Positions 37,603-47,998 of a DNA stretch of 64,000 nucleotides are shown in pieces; position 1 is the stretch's first letter, and each line of letters starts with the position of its first letter. Below the pieces are notes generated by a model. That model did not search any database. It saw nothing but the letters and a program-made list of their open reading frames with translations, and was not told the origin of the DNA. Made by a program: the position numbers and the translations under genes. The stretch spans positions 349,001 through 413,000 of the forward strand of contig NZ_CP032684.1 in the NCBI RefSeq assembly GCF_003627795.1, given 5' to 3'. This DNA comes from Rhizobium sp. CCGE531. Lineage in GTDB: Bacteria > Pseudomonadota > Alphaproteobacteria > Rhizobiales > Rhizobiaceae.

Positions 37603-38379
37603 ATGAGCAAATCCGTTGCCATCGTCACAGGGGCCGCAGGCGATATCGGCCGCGCCATCGCCGAACGCCTGGCGGATGACCATGATGTCATCCTGCTCGT
37701 CGATATAGACGAGACGGCAGTGCGGCAGGCGGCGCTGGCGCTCGGCCCGGCCGAGCGTTTCGTGCCGCTCAAGGCTGACATCACCAGCGATGCCGATGTC
37801 GCCGAAATGGCCAAGGCGGCATCGGGATTGGGCGGATTGAGAACGCTGGTCAACAATGCCGGTGCCGCCCGTGCGGTCAGCCTCCACGATACGACGCCGG
37901 CCATATGGCGTGCCGACAATGCCCTCAATCTCGAGGCGGCGTTCCTGTGTTTCCGCGCCGTCGAGGACATGCTGAAGGCGTCGAAGGGATCGGTGGTCAA
38001 TATCGCCTCCGTCAACGGCATGGCCGTTTTCGGTCATCCGGCCTATAGCGCCGCCAAGGCCGGGCTTTTGCATTTCACCCGGCTGGTCGCGGTCGAATAC
38101 GGCAAGTTCGGCATCCGCGCCAATGCAGTCGCCCCCGGCACCGTGCGCACCCAGGCCTGGGAAATACGTGCTGCCGCCAATCCGAATGTCTTCGAGGAGG
38201 CGAAGCGCTGGTATGCACTGCAGCGCGTCGTCGATCCCATCGATGTCGCCAATGCCGTGTCCTTCCTCGCAAGCCCGCTCGCCTCGGCGATAACAGGCGT
38301 CTGCCTGCCCGTTGATTGCGGCCTGACGGCGGGGCAGGCGGAACTCGCCCACACCTTCTCTCAATCAGAACATTACTGA
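37603..38379 (+). CDS. Short-chain dehydrogenase/reductase (SDR)
   Basis: A 258-residue classical SDR. The NAD(P) motif is TGAAGDIG (residues 9-16), followed by NNAG (84-87). The catalytic Ser136, Tyr148 and Lys152 are all present. It oxidises or reduces a hydroxy or keto group, perhaps of the sugar imported by the nearby transporter. It lies between the RpiR regulator and the GH20 gene, 21 bp before the latter, so is probably co-transcribed. Confidence 0.94.
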   Translation: MSKSVAIVTGAAGDIGRAIAERLADDHDVILLVDIDETAVRQAALALGPAERFVPLKADITSDADVAEMAKAASGLGGLRTLVNNAGAARAVSLHDTTPAIWRADNALNLEAAFLCFRAVEDMLKASKGSVVNIASVNGMAVFGHPAYSAAKAGLLHFTRLVAVEYGKFGIRANAVAPGTVRTQAWEIRAAANPNVFEEAKRWYALQRVVDPIDVANAVSFLASPLASAITGVCLPVDCGLTAGQAELAHTFSQSEHY

Positions 38380-38400
38380 CGCTCGTTGCCAAAGGGGAAC

Positions 38401-40323
38401 ATGATGCAGCCGGCCGCCTATCATCTCGAAAATACATGGTCTCCCGAGGGCGGAAAGCATGGTCGGCTGACCCTGACGCTTTTCAATTTCTCGGACGCGC
38501 CTCTTACGAATTTTCGGCTTGCCTATACGACGCTGACGCGCCTCGTCGATCCGCAAGCCTGCGACAACGCCGTCTTCCTGCGCCGCAACGCCAATTTTCA
38601 CGAATTCGCGCCGCCGGCCGGTGTGTCCATCGCGCCCGGAGAGAGCTGGACGTTCACCGTCTCCGCGCTTCATAGGATCGCGCGGCATTGCACCGACGGT
38701 GCCAAATCCGCCTATGTGACGCTGGCGGACGGCACCCATGTCACGGTGTTTACATCGGATCTCCTGCTTGAGGGTCGCGTCAGCGAGCCGCCGCCGGTGC
38801 TGCTGCCGGAAGGCAGGCTGGAGCTTCCCTACGCCATCCAGCCCTGGCCGGCGACGATCGATGTCAAGCCGGGCGAAGATTTCCCGGTCGTGCTCTATCC
38901 GGCCAAGGGCTCCGATCCCGCAAGCGTGAAGGCGCTTGCCACGGCACAGGCGCTCTTCCGCCGGCTGTTTCCTTCCAATCACATTCCCTTCAGCCTCATT
39001 GCCGCGCCTGAGGGCAGGGCGCTGCGCTTCGTCGAACGGCCGGCGCTTGCCCGCGAGGCCTATGAGCTTTCCTTCTCCGGCGATGAAGTCGTGCTTGCTT
39101 TCTCCGCCGAGGCCGGCCGCCTTTATGGACTGACGACGCTGGCCCAGCTCCTCGATGGCGCGCGGCGCGAGCCCGGTAAGTTCCGCTTCCCGGTCGCGGG
39201 CGTAATCGCCGATCATCCGCGCTACGGCTGGCGCGGCTGCCATCTCGATGTCTCCAGGCAATTCACCCCCAAGGCCGATGTCCTGCGCCTGCTCGACATT
39301 CTCGCCTGGCTGAAACTCAACATTTTCCATTGGCACCTGACCGATGACGAGGCCTGGCGGCTGGAGATCCGCGCCTATCCGCAGCTGACCACGACAGGCG
39401 TGCTGCGTGGGCCGGACGAGCCGCTGCTGCCGCAGCTCGGCAACGCCGCCGAGCCTGTCGGCGGCTTCTATTCGCAGGATGATGTCAGAGAAATCGTCGC
39501 CCGCGCCACGGCGCTCGGCATCGAGGTGATCCCGGAGATCGATATCCCCGGCCACAGCACCGCCACCCTCGTTGCCCTGCCTGACCTCATCGATGGGCAG
39601 GAAGCACCGGACAGCTATCACTCCGTCCAGGGTTTCCCGAACAATGCGCTCAATCCGGCGATCGAGCTCACCTATGAATTCCTCGGCAAGGTCTTCGACG
39701 AAATGGTCGAGCTCTTCCCGTCCGAATATATCCATATCGGCGGCGATGAGGTCGCCAACGGGTCCTGGCTCGCCTCGCCGCTGGCGCGCAGGCTGATGGA
39801 GCAGGAAGGCATATCGGGAACGTTCGCGCTGCAATCCTATTTCCTGAAGCGCATCAAGGCCATGCTCACCCAGCGCGGACGCAGGCTTGCCGGCTGGAAC
39901 GAAGTCGCCCATGGCGGCGGCGTCGATCCGGAAGGCACCTTGCTGATGGCCTGGGAAAAGCCCGAGGTCGGCATCGAGCTTGCGCGCGAGGGCTATGAAG
40001 TCGTCATGACGCCGGGGCAGGCCTATTATCTCGACATGGTGCAGGCCGATGCCTGGCAGGAGCCGGGCGCGAGCTGGGCGGGCACCGTGCCGCCGGCCCA
40101 TACCTATGCCTATGAAGCCGAGGGTGATTTCCCGGATGAGCTGAAGCATCTCATGAAGGGCGTGCAGGCCTGCATCTGGCAGGAGAATTTCGTCTCCCGC
40201 GACTATTTCAATCGCCTGGTCTTCCCGCGCCTGCCTGCTATTGCCGAGGCAGCCTGGACGCCGAAGGCACAAAAGGATTGGCTGCGCTTTGCCGCCATCG
40301 TCCCGCTGAGCCCGAGGCTTTAG
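38401..40323 (+). CDS. GH20 family beta-N-acetylhexosaminidase
   Basis: A 640-residue enzyme starting at ATG 38401 after AAAGGGG. An N-terminal carbohydrate-binding-like and GH20b domain (about 1-270) precedes the GH20 barrel, with RYGWRGCHLDVSRQF, DDEAWRLEI and the catalytic pair Asp449-Glu450 in HIGGDE. It releases GlcNAc or GalNAc from glycans. No signal peptide is evident, suggesting a cytoplasmic enzyme that acts on imported oligosaccharides, in line with the upstream importer. A strong terminator lies 72 bp downstream. Confidence 0.95.
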   Translation: MMQPAAYHLENTWSPEGGKHGRLTLTLFNFSDAPLTNFRLAYTTLTRLVDPQACDNAVFLRRNANFHEFAPPAGVSIAPGESWTFTVSALHRIARHCTDGAKSAYVTLADGTHVTVFTSDLLLEGRVSEPPPVLLPEGRLELPYAIQPWPATIDVKPGEDFPVVLYPAKGSDPASVKALATAQALFRRLFPSNHIPFSLIAAPEGRALRFVERPALAREAYELSFSGDEVVLAFSAEAGRLYGLTTLAQLLDGARREPGKFRFPVAGVIADHPRYGWRGCHLDVSRQFTPKADVLRLLDILAWLKLNIFHWHLTDDEAWRLEIRAYPQLTTTGVLRGPDEPLLPQLGNAAEPVGGFYSQDDVREIVARATALGIEVIPEIDIPGHSTATLVALPDLIDGQEAPDSYHSVQGFPNNALNPAIELTYEFLGKVFDEMVELFPSEYIHIGGDEVANGSWLASPLARRLMEQEGISGTFALQSYFLKRIKAMLTQRGRRLAGWNEVAHGGGVDPEGTLLMAWEKPEVGIELAREGYEVVMTPGQAYYLDMVQADAWQEPGASWAGTVPPAHTYAYEAEGDFPDELKHLMKGVQACIWQENFVSRDYFNRLVFPRLPAIAEAAWTPKAQKDWLRFAAIVPLSPRL

Positions 40324-40395
40324 CTTACCCGGAGCTTCAGCTTAATTGTCGGAAGCGGATCAGCTCTCCACGATCGTCGGTTGATTACGCTTGAC

Positions 40396-40425
40396 GCCGC
40401 CGAACGAGAGTTTCGGCGGCTTTTT
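40396..40425 (+). terminator. Rho-independent terminator after GH20 gene
   Basis: A 9-bp perfect stem GCCGCCGAA / TTCGGCGGC with a 7-nt loop, followed by five T residues, downstream of the hexosaminidase gene. Confidence 0.92.
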
Positions 40426-40613
40426 CATGCCCGGCGGGCATCAAGGCGGCGGTTGGCAAGCGGGCCTGCTATCGCGCCGCCTCCCGCATTCGGCCAAACC
40501 CGATGAAGCCCAGGAAAATCTTGCCGGCACGCCTACAGCCCAGGAACATCTCGCCACCGCTCCCGTTATCGCCTAGTGGCGTCAGGAGAGGAGTCGATTT
40601 CATCGACTATTAT

Positions 40614-40682
40614 ATGATGATGGCCGCATGCGTCGGCGCTGGATCAATTCTGATCGCAGCGCTCGTGGCGCTCTATGGTTGA
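40614..40682 (+). CDS. Possible 22-residue membrane mini-protein
   Basis: A short ORF encoding MMMAACVGAGSILIAALVALYG, almost entirely one hydrophobic helix. Its stop overlaps the Shine-Dalgarno of the DUF982 gene that follows, which suggests translational coupling. The nearest GGAGAGGAG lies over 20 nt before the first ATG, with no ordinary start codon at the right distance, so real expression is uncertain. Confidence 0.3.
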   Translation: MMMAACVGAGSILIAALVALYG

Positions 40683-40693
40683 GGAGGATGGCC

Positions 40694-40960
40694 ATGGAAT
40701 ACGGTGATTGGAACAATCCTGTCATAGTCGAGCTCGGCGGTGCTGGTCACTTCGCGATCATCACCAACGCGCTCGACGCGGCCAACTGCATGAGCGACGA
40801 GTGGCCGGTGAACAGTGGGCCTGCAGTGGATGAGGCCGTGCTGGTATGCCTCGATGCCGTTCTCGGCAAGGCGTCCGCCGAGGAATCGCGGCAAGCCTTC
40901 CTGGAAGCCGCGCAAGAGGCAGGGCTTAGCGTCAGGCCAGACGCTGAAAGCCTTCACTAG
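40694..40960 (+). CDS. DUF982 domain protein
   Basis: An 88-residue soluble protein starting at ATG 40694, 6 nt after GAGGAGG; ATG 40688 is too close to the ribosome binding site. The pattern W..PV.VEL..AG....ITNALDAANCMSDEWPV, then a helical half ending SRQAFLEAAQEAGL, matches the rhizobial DUF982 family. Function is unknown; paralogues are numerous in Rhizobium. It converges on the 42-residue membrane protein gene. Confidence 0.8.
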   Translation: MEYGDWNNPVIVELGGAGHFAIITNALDAANCMSDEWPVNSGPAVDEAVLVCLDAVLGKASAEESRQAFLEAAQEAGLSVRPDAESLH

Positions 40961-41021
40961 ATCGATATGCAACACATGGCGGAAGTGATGAAGCGGCCCA
41001 GGACATTTGGACCGGAAACGC

Positions 41022-41150
41022 TCAGATCATCCAGAAGATCAGGGCGAGGATCACGATAACAGCGAGGATGAAACCCATCATCCTCCCAAGCCCTTCATTG
41101 ACGTTGCCGTTGCCGACGATCAGATCGTACCAGTCGCTCTTGTGGTCCAT
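41022..41150 (-). CDS. 42-residue single-helix membrane protein
   Basis: ATG 41150 is 6 nt after GAGGGA. The predicted protein has a polar N-terminus (DHKSDWYDLIVGNGNVNEG) and one C-terminal membrane helix (MGFILAVIVILALIFWMI). The strong ribosome binding site and clear amphipathic-then-hydrophobic split make it a good candidate gene despite its size. No family is recognised. Confidence 0.6.
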   Translation of the reverse strand: MDHKSDWYDLIVGNGNVNEGLGRMMGFILAVIVILALIFWMI

Positions 41151-41447
41151 TCAAAATCCCTCGGGGTTTCCCTTATTAGGTAGACCTCTTCGTCGGCAGT
41201 CAATGATTTAAAGATGATCCGAAGAACTTGGATGTCGGCCGTCGATCAAGCCTTCATCGCCTGCCGGCGACGGCAGCGGAGAACAGTTGGAACCGGTTTG
41301 TACGGAGATGCCGAAGGCGAGGATTTTAATCCGCCCGCCCCCATTTCAAGGCAAGCTCATGTGAGCTTCCGGCTAACCGGAAGCTGCATCACGTGCAGTT
41401 GCTAAGTCTTGAAATCCTTGAGAAATCACGTTTCTCAAAAAATGGAA

Positions 41448-41534
41448 TGGTGCCCAGAAGAGGACTCGAACCTCCACACCCTTTCGGGTACCAGCACCTG
41501 AAGCTGGCGCGTCTACCAATTCCGCCATCTGGGC
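41448..41534 (-). tRNA. tRNA-Leu (CAG anticodon)
   Basis: An 87-nt tRNA with acceptor stem GCCCAGA / TCTGGGC and encoded CCA. The anticodon stem CCAGC / GCTGG holds loop TTCAGGT with anticodon CAG, the long variable arm is ACCCGAAAGGGT, and the T-loop is GGTTCGAGTCC. The long variable arm and anticodon identify a class II leucine tRNA reading CUG. No integrase or att-like duplication is seen next to it. Confidence 0.97.
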
Positions 41535-41626
41535 GACGGACACGCATGTAAGGGGGTGGCCGTCTGGTGTCAACAGGGTTTTTGAAGTTTTCGTGTCAAT
41601 CTGGAAAAAAGCGGTTGAGGCCCGGG

Positions 41627-43057
41627 TCAGACCCGGGCTGCAGCCCATGCACTGATGAGGCCAAGTCCCTGTTCCAGCAGGGCCTTTGCTTCGCTTTCGC
41701 TTGATGCTTCCACATAGCAGCGCATTTCCGGCGCGTTGCCGGAGGGGCGGAAATGGATGATTCGGTTATCCACAAGCGTAACCCGCAGCCCGTCGATGTC
41801 GCTCTTGGAGGCGACGGTCGCGATGGACGTGAGGAAATCCGCCAGATTGGCATCGGAGGCGCGCAGATAGGCCATCAGCGCCGCGCTGGTCTCGACCGGA
41901 AAATTCTCCAGGCGGTCGGCGGCCGCAAAGGGCAGGCGGTAGCTGCCGGCAACGGCGGAAAGCGGCTTGCCCGCCTTTGCGGCGGCATAGAGCGTCGCCA
42001 GGATCGGCAGGAAGCTGTCGCGCGTCGGCAGCGGCTCCAAGGGTTTGCCCTCGACGGTGAAGCGGCTGGCCGTCAGCGTGCCGCCATTGGCCTCGAAGCC
42101 CATGACATTGGCCTTATCCGCGGCAACGGCTTCATCCATGCCGGCGATCACATAGGGCGAGCCGACGCGGGTGCGGGTGACGGCATAGGAACCGGCCGAT
42201 TCGATGCCGGAATTGGAGGTGACCGGGGTTACCACGACTTCGGCACCGAGGAAGTTTGCGGCGATGAGGCCGAGCAGATCGCCGCGCAGCGGCTCGCCGG
42301 TTTCATCCGCCACCAGCGGCCGGTCGCCGTCGCCATCAGCCGAAACGATGGCATCCAGCCCATGTTCCGGTGCCCAGCCCTTCATGAGGCGGATGGTCTC
42401 GGCCGAGACCGCTTCGGTATCCACCGGGATGAAGCTCTCGGAGCGGCCGAGCGGCACGACGCGGGCGCCATAATGGGCAAGCACCTGACCGAAGAGATCG
42501 CGCGCGACCGTGCTGTGCTGATAGACGCCGATGGTGAGGCCGGCGAGGCTGCCTGATGGCAGCAGGCCCTTGTTGCGCTCCAGGAACAGCGCCTCGGTCT
42601 CGGCCGTGCGATTTTCCGCCTCGGCAGGCGTCTCGTCGAGCACCGAGTCACCGATCGCCAGGGCTTCCTCGCTGATCGCCACCTCGTCGCGCTTGTCGAT
42701 TTCGCCATCAGGTCGGTAGAATTTGATGCCGTTGCGATCGGCGGGAATATGCGAGCCGGTGATCATCAGCGAGGCCGCCTTCAACCGCAGCCCGTAAAGC
42801 GCCAGCGCCGGCGTCGGCAGCGTGCCGCAGTCGATCGGCGTCAGGCCAGCGCGCTTCAGCGCGCCGATGCAGGTGGCGGAGATGGACGGGCTCGATACGC
42901 GGAAATCGCGGCCGATAAGGACGAGATCGCCCGATTTGGCACGGCCGCTCTTCAGTAGGTAGCGGGCAAAGGCCGTGGCATAGAGAGCGGATGCCCGTCC
43001 GGTGAGATCTGCGGATAAGCCACGAAGGCCGCTGGTGCCGAATTTCAAGCTGCTCAC
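41627..43057 (-). CDS. Phosphohexomutase (phosphomannomutase/phosphoglucomutase family)
   Basis: A 476-residue alpha-D-phosphohexomutase starting at GTG 43057 after AGGGAG; a longer reading adds no family sequence. The phosphoserine loop is TGSHIPADRNG (Ser102), the metal loop ADGDGDRP (residues 240-247), the sugar-specificity region FEANGGT and the phosphate-binding C-terminus RPSGNAPEMR. It interconverts hexose 1- and 6-phosphates, feeding GDP-mannose or UDP-glucose synthesis for surface polysaccharides. The exact hexose is not decided by these motifs. Confidence 0.92.
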   Translation of the reverse strand: MSSLKFGTSGLRGLSADLTGRASALYATAFARYLLKSGRAKSGDLVLIGRDFRVSSPSISATCIGALKRAGLTPIDCGTLPTPALALYGLRLKAASLMITGSHIPADRNGIKFYRPDGEIDKRDEVAISEEALAIGDSVLDETPAEAENRTAETEALFLERNKGLLPSGSLAGLTIGVYQHSTVARDLFGQVLAHYGARVVPLGRSESFIPVDTEAVSAETIRLMKGWAPEHGLDAIVSADGDGDRPLVADETGEPLRGDLLGLIAANFLGAEVVVTPVTSNSGIESAGSYAVTRTRVGSPYVIAGMDEAVAADKANVMGFEANGGTLTASRFTVEGKPLEPLPTRDSFLPILATLYAAAKAGKPLSAVAGSYRLPFAAADRLENFPVETSAALMAYLRASDANLADFLTSIATVASKSDIDGLRVTLVDNRIIHFRPSGNAPEMRCYVEASSESEAKALLEQGLGLISAWAAARV

Positions 43058-43237
43058 AGGCAATCTCCCTTGCAATGATCGGGCTGTTATGGAGCAAGCC
43101 GCGTTGCCGATCAACTGATTGCGAGTAGCTGGCTGCCGGAGCCGGTAGCACTGGTTTTGCGTTGTCTGCGACCCCAGATAGGTAACAGCTGCTGCGAAAA
43201 GCATGCGGTTTCGCCGCAGAGTGGATAGGAGTTCATC

Positions 43238-43666
43238 ATGACTGTTTTCGGCAGGATCGCGCCCGGATGTGTTCTCGCACTCGCCTTGCTGGCGCAGGCG
43301 GATTTTGCGGCCGCCGCTTCGAATTCCCCGAAAATCCTCATTCCGCCGCGCAGCACGAATTCCGTCATTTGCGATTCCCGTGGCTGCTTCGGCTTCGGGG
43401 AACGGCAGTTTTACACCCGCCCCGGCCAACCGCTGCCGATTACGCCGCCCTATGCGGGCGGCGTGAACCGCTACGACGCTCCGCGAATTCAGATTCCGCC
43501 GCGTGAAACCTATACGCCGCCGAGGACGGTCTATCCTTCGCCGGCCCAGCAGCGCATGCGGCATCAGACATGGTGCGCCGAACGCTACCGGACGTATAAT
43601 CCCGGCACCGACCTCTATTCCACCATCAATCGCGGCTTCCAGCCGTGCCGCGCGCCCTTCGACTGA
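43238..43666 (+). CDS. Exported BA14K-like protein
   Basis: A 142-residue exported protein. The signal peptide (VLALALLAQADFAAA) is followed by a Pro-rich middle (about 30-95). The C-terminus HQTWCAERYRTYNPGTDLYS followed by a short Cys-containing stretch matches the BA14K repeat of Rhizobiales (WC.xRYRSYxPxxxxY). BA14K proteins from Brucella are immunoreactive and lectin-like; their role in rhizobia is unknown. The start ATG follows ATAGGAG. Confidence 0.85.
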   Translation: MTVFGRIAPGCVLALALLAQADFAAAASNSPKILIPPRSTNSVICDSRGCFGFGERQFYTRPGQPLPITPPYAGGVNRYDAPRIQIPPRETYTPPRTVYPSPAQQRMRHQTWCAERYRTYNPGTDLYSTINRGFQPCRAPFD

Positions 43667-43691
43667 CGGCGCGGGCGGTACAAGGGTCGCT

Positions 43692-43985
43692 TTAGCTTTC
43701 CAGCGATGCGCGATCGGTATGGCCGAGATCGCGCTCGGGATCGATGACATCGCGCACCCGCTGCTTCAGCTCCTTCGGCCCGGGGAAGCCGCCGTCGCGC
43801 TTGCGCTCCCATAAAAGCTCGCCGTCGATACGGATTTCGAAGACGCCGCCGGTACCCGGTATCAGCGCCACTTCGCCGAGACTGTCGGTAAAGGTCTGCA
43901 GGAGCTCCTGCGCCATCCAGCCGGAGCGCAAAAGCCAGTTGCATTGGGTGCAGTAGAGAATGGTGATCCTGGGCTTGTCGCTCAT
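43692..43985 (-). CDS. SelT/SelW/SelH (Rdx) family protein
   Basis: A 97-residue thioredoxin-fold protein starting at ATG 43985 after GAGGA. The redox motif is Cys12-Thr-Gln-Cys15 (LYCTQCNWLLR), followed by GTGGVFEIRIDGELLWERK and the GGFPGPKELKQRVRD end typical of the family. Redox role is presumed by family; the substrate is unknown. It is divergent from the glutamine amidotransferase gene (132 bp apart). Confidence 0.9.
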   Translation of the reverse strand: MSDKPRITILYCTQCNWLLRSGWMAQELLQTFTDSLGEVALIPGTGGVFEIRIDGELLWERKRDGGFPGPKELKQRVRDVIDPERDLGHTDRASLES

Positions 43986-44117
43986 CGCAGAGTCCTCGTT
44001 GTTTGCTGACATTTATGCTCAACTTTAGCCGACTGCAAGCCGGAGTCATTCTCGGCTCTTGCCTGTCTCGCCGCCTCATGCTCATCTCTGCCCAGGATAT
44101 CGTTTGGGATCATCAGG

Positions 44118-44852
44118 ATGCGCGTCGCCATTATCGAGAACATGAAAAATACCCCGCTCGGTGCCCTCGGCATCGCGCTCGAAGAGGCGAGGGCTGAGAT
44201 CGAATGGTTCCGGCCATGGAACGGCGAAGCGCTGCCCGGGGATACGGTGTCCCACGATGCGCTTGTCGTCCTCGGCGGCGAGCAGAGCGCCCGCGACGAT
44301 CACACCCATCCCTATCTGCCCGAGCTGGCGCAGCTCATGCGCAGTTTCGAGAGCGAGGACAAGGCCGTACTCGGCATTTGTCTCGGCAGCCAGATCCTGG
44401 CGCGCGCCTACGAGGCGGAAAATTTTCTCGGCACAGCTCATGAGTTCGGCTGGAAGACGGTCGGCCTCACCGACGAAGGCAAGGCGGATCCGCTGCTCGC
44501 CGATATCGGCGACGATTTTACCATCTTCGAATGGCATTCCGACACCTTTACCTTGCCGGCCGGCGCCACCCGCCTCGCGACCAACGGCGTGACATGCAAC
44601 CAGGCCTTCCGCATCGGCCGCGCCACCTATGGCACGCAGTTCCACTTCGAGGCCAATGCGGCCGTGGTCGACCGCTGGCGCGAAGAATTCAAGGGGACCA
44701 TCGAGCGCAAGGAGCCCGGCTGGCTGGAGGATTATCCGGAGCTTGTCGCGAAGCACGCCGCTGCGGCCGAGACTGCCGGTCTTGCCATCGCGCGGGCCTG
44801 GGTGCGGACGATAGAAGCACAAGTGGAATTTCCGCAGGCCGTGGAAGCCTGA
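44118..44852 (+). CDS. Class I glutamine amidotransferase-like protein
   Basis: A 244-residue GATase1 protein. The nucleophile is Cys88 in GICLGSQ and the His-Glu pair is His176/Glu178 in TQFHFE. No synthase domain is fused or adjacent. Relatives include GMP synthase-like stand-alone amidotransferases and gamma-glutamyl hydrolases of polyamine catabolism. The substrate is undefined. A perfect hairpin follows 28 nt after the stop, before the GFA gene. Confidence 0.88.
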   Translation: MRVAIIENMKNTPLGALGIALEEARAEIEWFRPWNGEALPGDTVSHDALVVLGGEQSARDDHTHPYLPELAQLMRSFESEDKAVLGICLGSQILARAYEAENFLGTAHEFGWKTVGLTDEGKADPLLADIGDDFTIFEWHSDTFTLPAGATRLATNGVTCNQAFRIGRATYGTQFHFEANAAVVDRWREEFKGTIERKEPGWLEDYPELVAKHAAAAETAGLAIARAWVRTIEAQVEFPQAVEA

Positions 44853-44880
44853 GGACGGCGTACAATAATTACGCACCGCC

Positions 44881-44903
44881 GGCACATCGGGTCGCGATGT
44901 GCC
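44881..44903. promoter_or_regulatory. Hairpin between amidotransferase and GFA genes
   Basis: A perfect 9-bp stem GGCACATCG / CGATGTGCC with a 5-nt loop, without a T-run. It lies 36 nt upstream of the GFA start, so it may be an mRNA end or an operator; its role is open. Confidence 0.4.
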
Positions 44904-44938
44904 GTGCAAGTAGATTTGAAATGGGAGGAGATGACATT

Positions 44939-45394
44939 ATGAGCACGCTGGAACTACCCTGCGAAGGCAGCTGCCGTTGCGGACAGGTGCGGTTGAAGAT
45001 CAACGCCAAGCCGTTGCTCACCATGGCCTGCCATTGCACAGGCTGCCAGCGCATGACGGCCGGACCTTATTCGCTGAGCGCCGCCATCCCCACGGAGGGT
45101 TTCGAGGTGACACAGGGCGAGCCTGTCATCGGCGGCCTGCATGGCGATGTCATCCATCACTATTTCTGCCCGCATTGCATGAGCTGGCTGTTCACGAAGC
45201 TGGATGGCATCGACTGGTTCGTCAATGTCCGCGCCACCATGCTCGACGACACCAGCTGGTTCACGCCCTTCATGGAGACCTGGACGAGCGAAAAGCTGCC
45301 CTGGGTGACGACGCCGGCGAAACACAGCTATGCGGCACTGCCGGCGATGGACGAGTATGAAGGCTTGATCGGGGAGTATATGGGGCAGGGGTGA
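44939..45394 (+). CDS. GFA family zinc-binding protein
   Basis: A 151-residue protein starting at ATG 44939 after GGGAGGAG. Zinc ligands of the Gfa/CENP-V family are visible as GSCRCGQV, CHCTGC and CPHC. Named for glutathione-dependent formaldehyde activation, but most members are uncharacterised. It converges on lepA with 9 bp between stops. Confidence 0.92.
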   Translation: MSTLELPCEGSCRCGQVRLKINAKPLLTMACHCTGCQRMTAGPYSLSAAIPTEGFEVTQGEPVIGGLHGDVIHHYFCPHCMSWLFTKLDGIDWFVNVRATMLDDTSWFTPFMETWTSEKLPWVTTPAKHSYAALPAMDEYEGLIGEYMGQG

Positions 45395-45403
45395 GGCTGA
45401 GCC

Positions 45404-47227
<1,824 letters not shown>

Positions 47228-47407
47228 GCGCGCCATATAGCAGCGCCGCCCCGCGCCGCAAAGCGGAAAAGCGGGGCTTTGGCGGCTATCTTCACCTTAT
47301 GTTAGCCTTTTCCGGCCCGCCATCAATGAACGCCGAAGCAGACTTGATTCCATCATGCGGTCGTGTATTTCTTATATAGTAGAATCGCGAAGCGTGAGAT
47401 GTAGGCA

Positions 47408-47980
47408 ATGGCGGATGATGATCTGGAACTGGCGATTGGCGCGCGCATCAAGGAGCTGCGGATCGCCCGTGGCCTGACGCTGGATGAGCTTGCCAACGCC
47501 TCGGCCGTCAGCCGCGCCATGATCTCGCGCATCGAGCGGGCGGAGGCGAGCCCGACGGCCTCGCTGCTGTCACGGCTCTGCGCGGCGCTCGGCCTTTCGC
47601 TTTCAGCCTTCTTTGCCGAGGAGGATGAGAAGGTGTCGCCGCTTGCCCGCCGCGAGCAGCAGGCGATCTGGCGCGACCCGGGAACCGGCTATATCAGACG
47701 CGCCGTCTCGCCGCCGGGAACGGGCTCGAAGGTTGATGTCGTCGAGGTCATCTTCCCGGCCGGCGCGCGCGTCGTCTTCCCGCCGAACACCGCAAGTCTC
47801 GGCATGACCCAGCATGTCTGGCTGTTCGAAGGCGAGATGGAGGTGACGCACCGCGATGTCACCCATCGCCTCTTGCCCGGCGATTGTCTCTTCATGGGCG
47901 TCGGCGACGGCCACGCCTTCCACAATCCCGGCGAGGGACCGGCGCGCTACAGCGTCATCCTCGATCGCGGCCGTTCATAG
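47408..47980 (+). CDS. XRE family regulator with C-terminal cupin domain
   Basis: A 190-residue regulator. Residues 13-68 form an XRE helix-turn-helix (RGLTLDELANASAVSRAMIS). Residues about 105-185 form a cupin domain (GLVWLFEGEMEVT-like pattern in QHVWLFEGEMEVTHRD and LLPGDCLFMGVGDGHAF). PuuR-type HTH-cupin proteins often sense polyamines, amino acids or their breakdown products. It is 18 bp upstream of a GNAT gene and probably shares its transcript. Confidence 0.92.
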   Translation: MADDDLELAIGARIKELRIARGLTLDELANASAVSRAMISRIERAEASPTASLLSRLCAALGLSLSAFFAEEDEKVSPLARREQQAIWRDPGTGYIRRAVSPPGTGSKVDVVEVIFPAGARVVFPPNTASLGMTQHVWLFEGEMEVTHRDVTHRLLPGDCLFMGVGDGHAFHNPGEGPARYSVILDRGRS

Positions 47981-47998
47981 CCACCCAAGGATCTTTTC

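Noticed and set aside
40391..40576. A 61-codon ORF after the hexosaminidase
   Set aside because: It begins inside the terminator with a TTG, has no ribosome binding site and looks random.
41214..41405. A 63-codon plus-strand ORF upstream of the tRNA
   Set aside because: No ribosome binding site and no protein-like pattern; it lies in otherwise plain intergenic DNA.
41448..41534. tRNA-Leu as an integration site
   Set aside because: No integrase, no duplicated 3' tRNA end and normal neighbouring genes.
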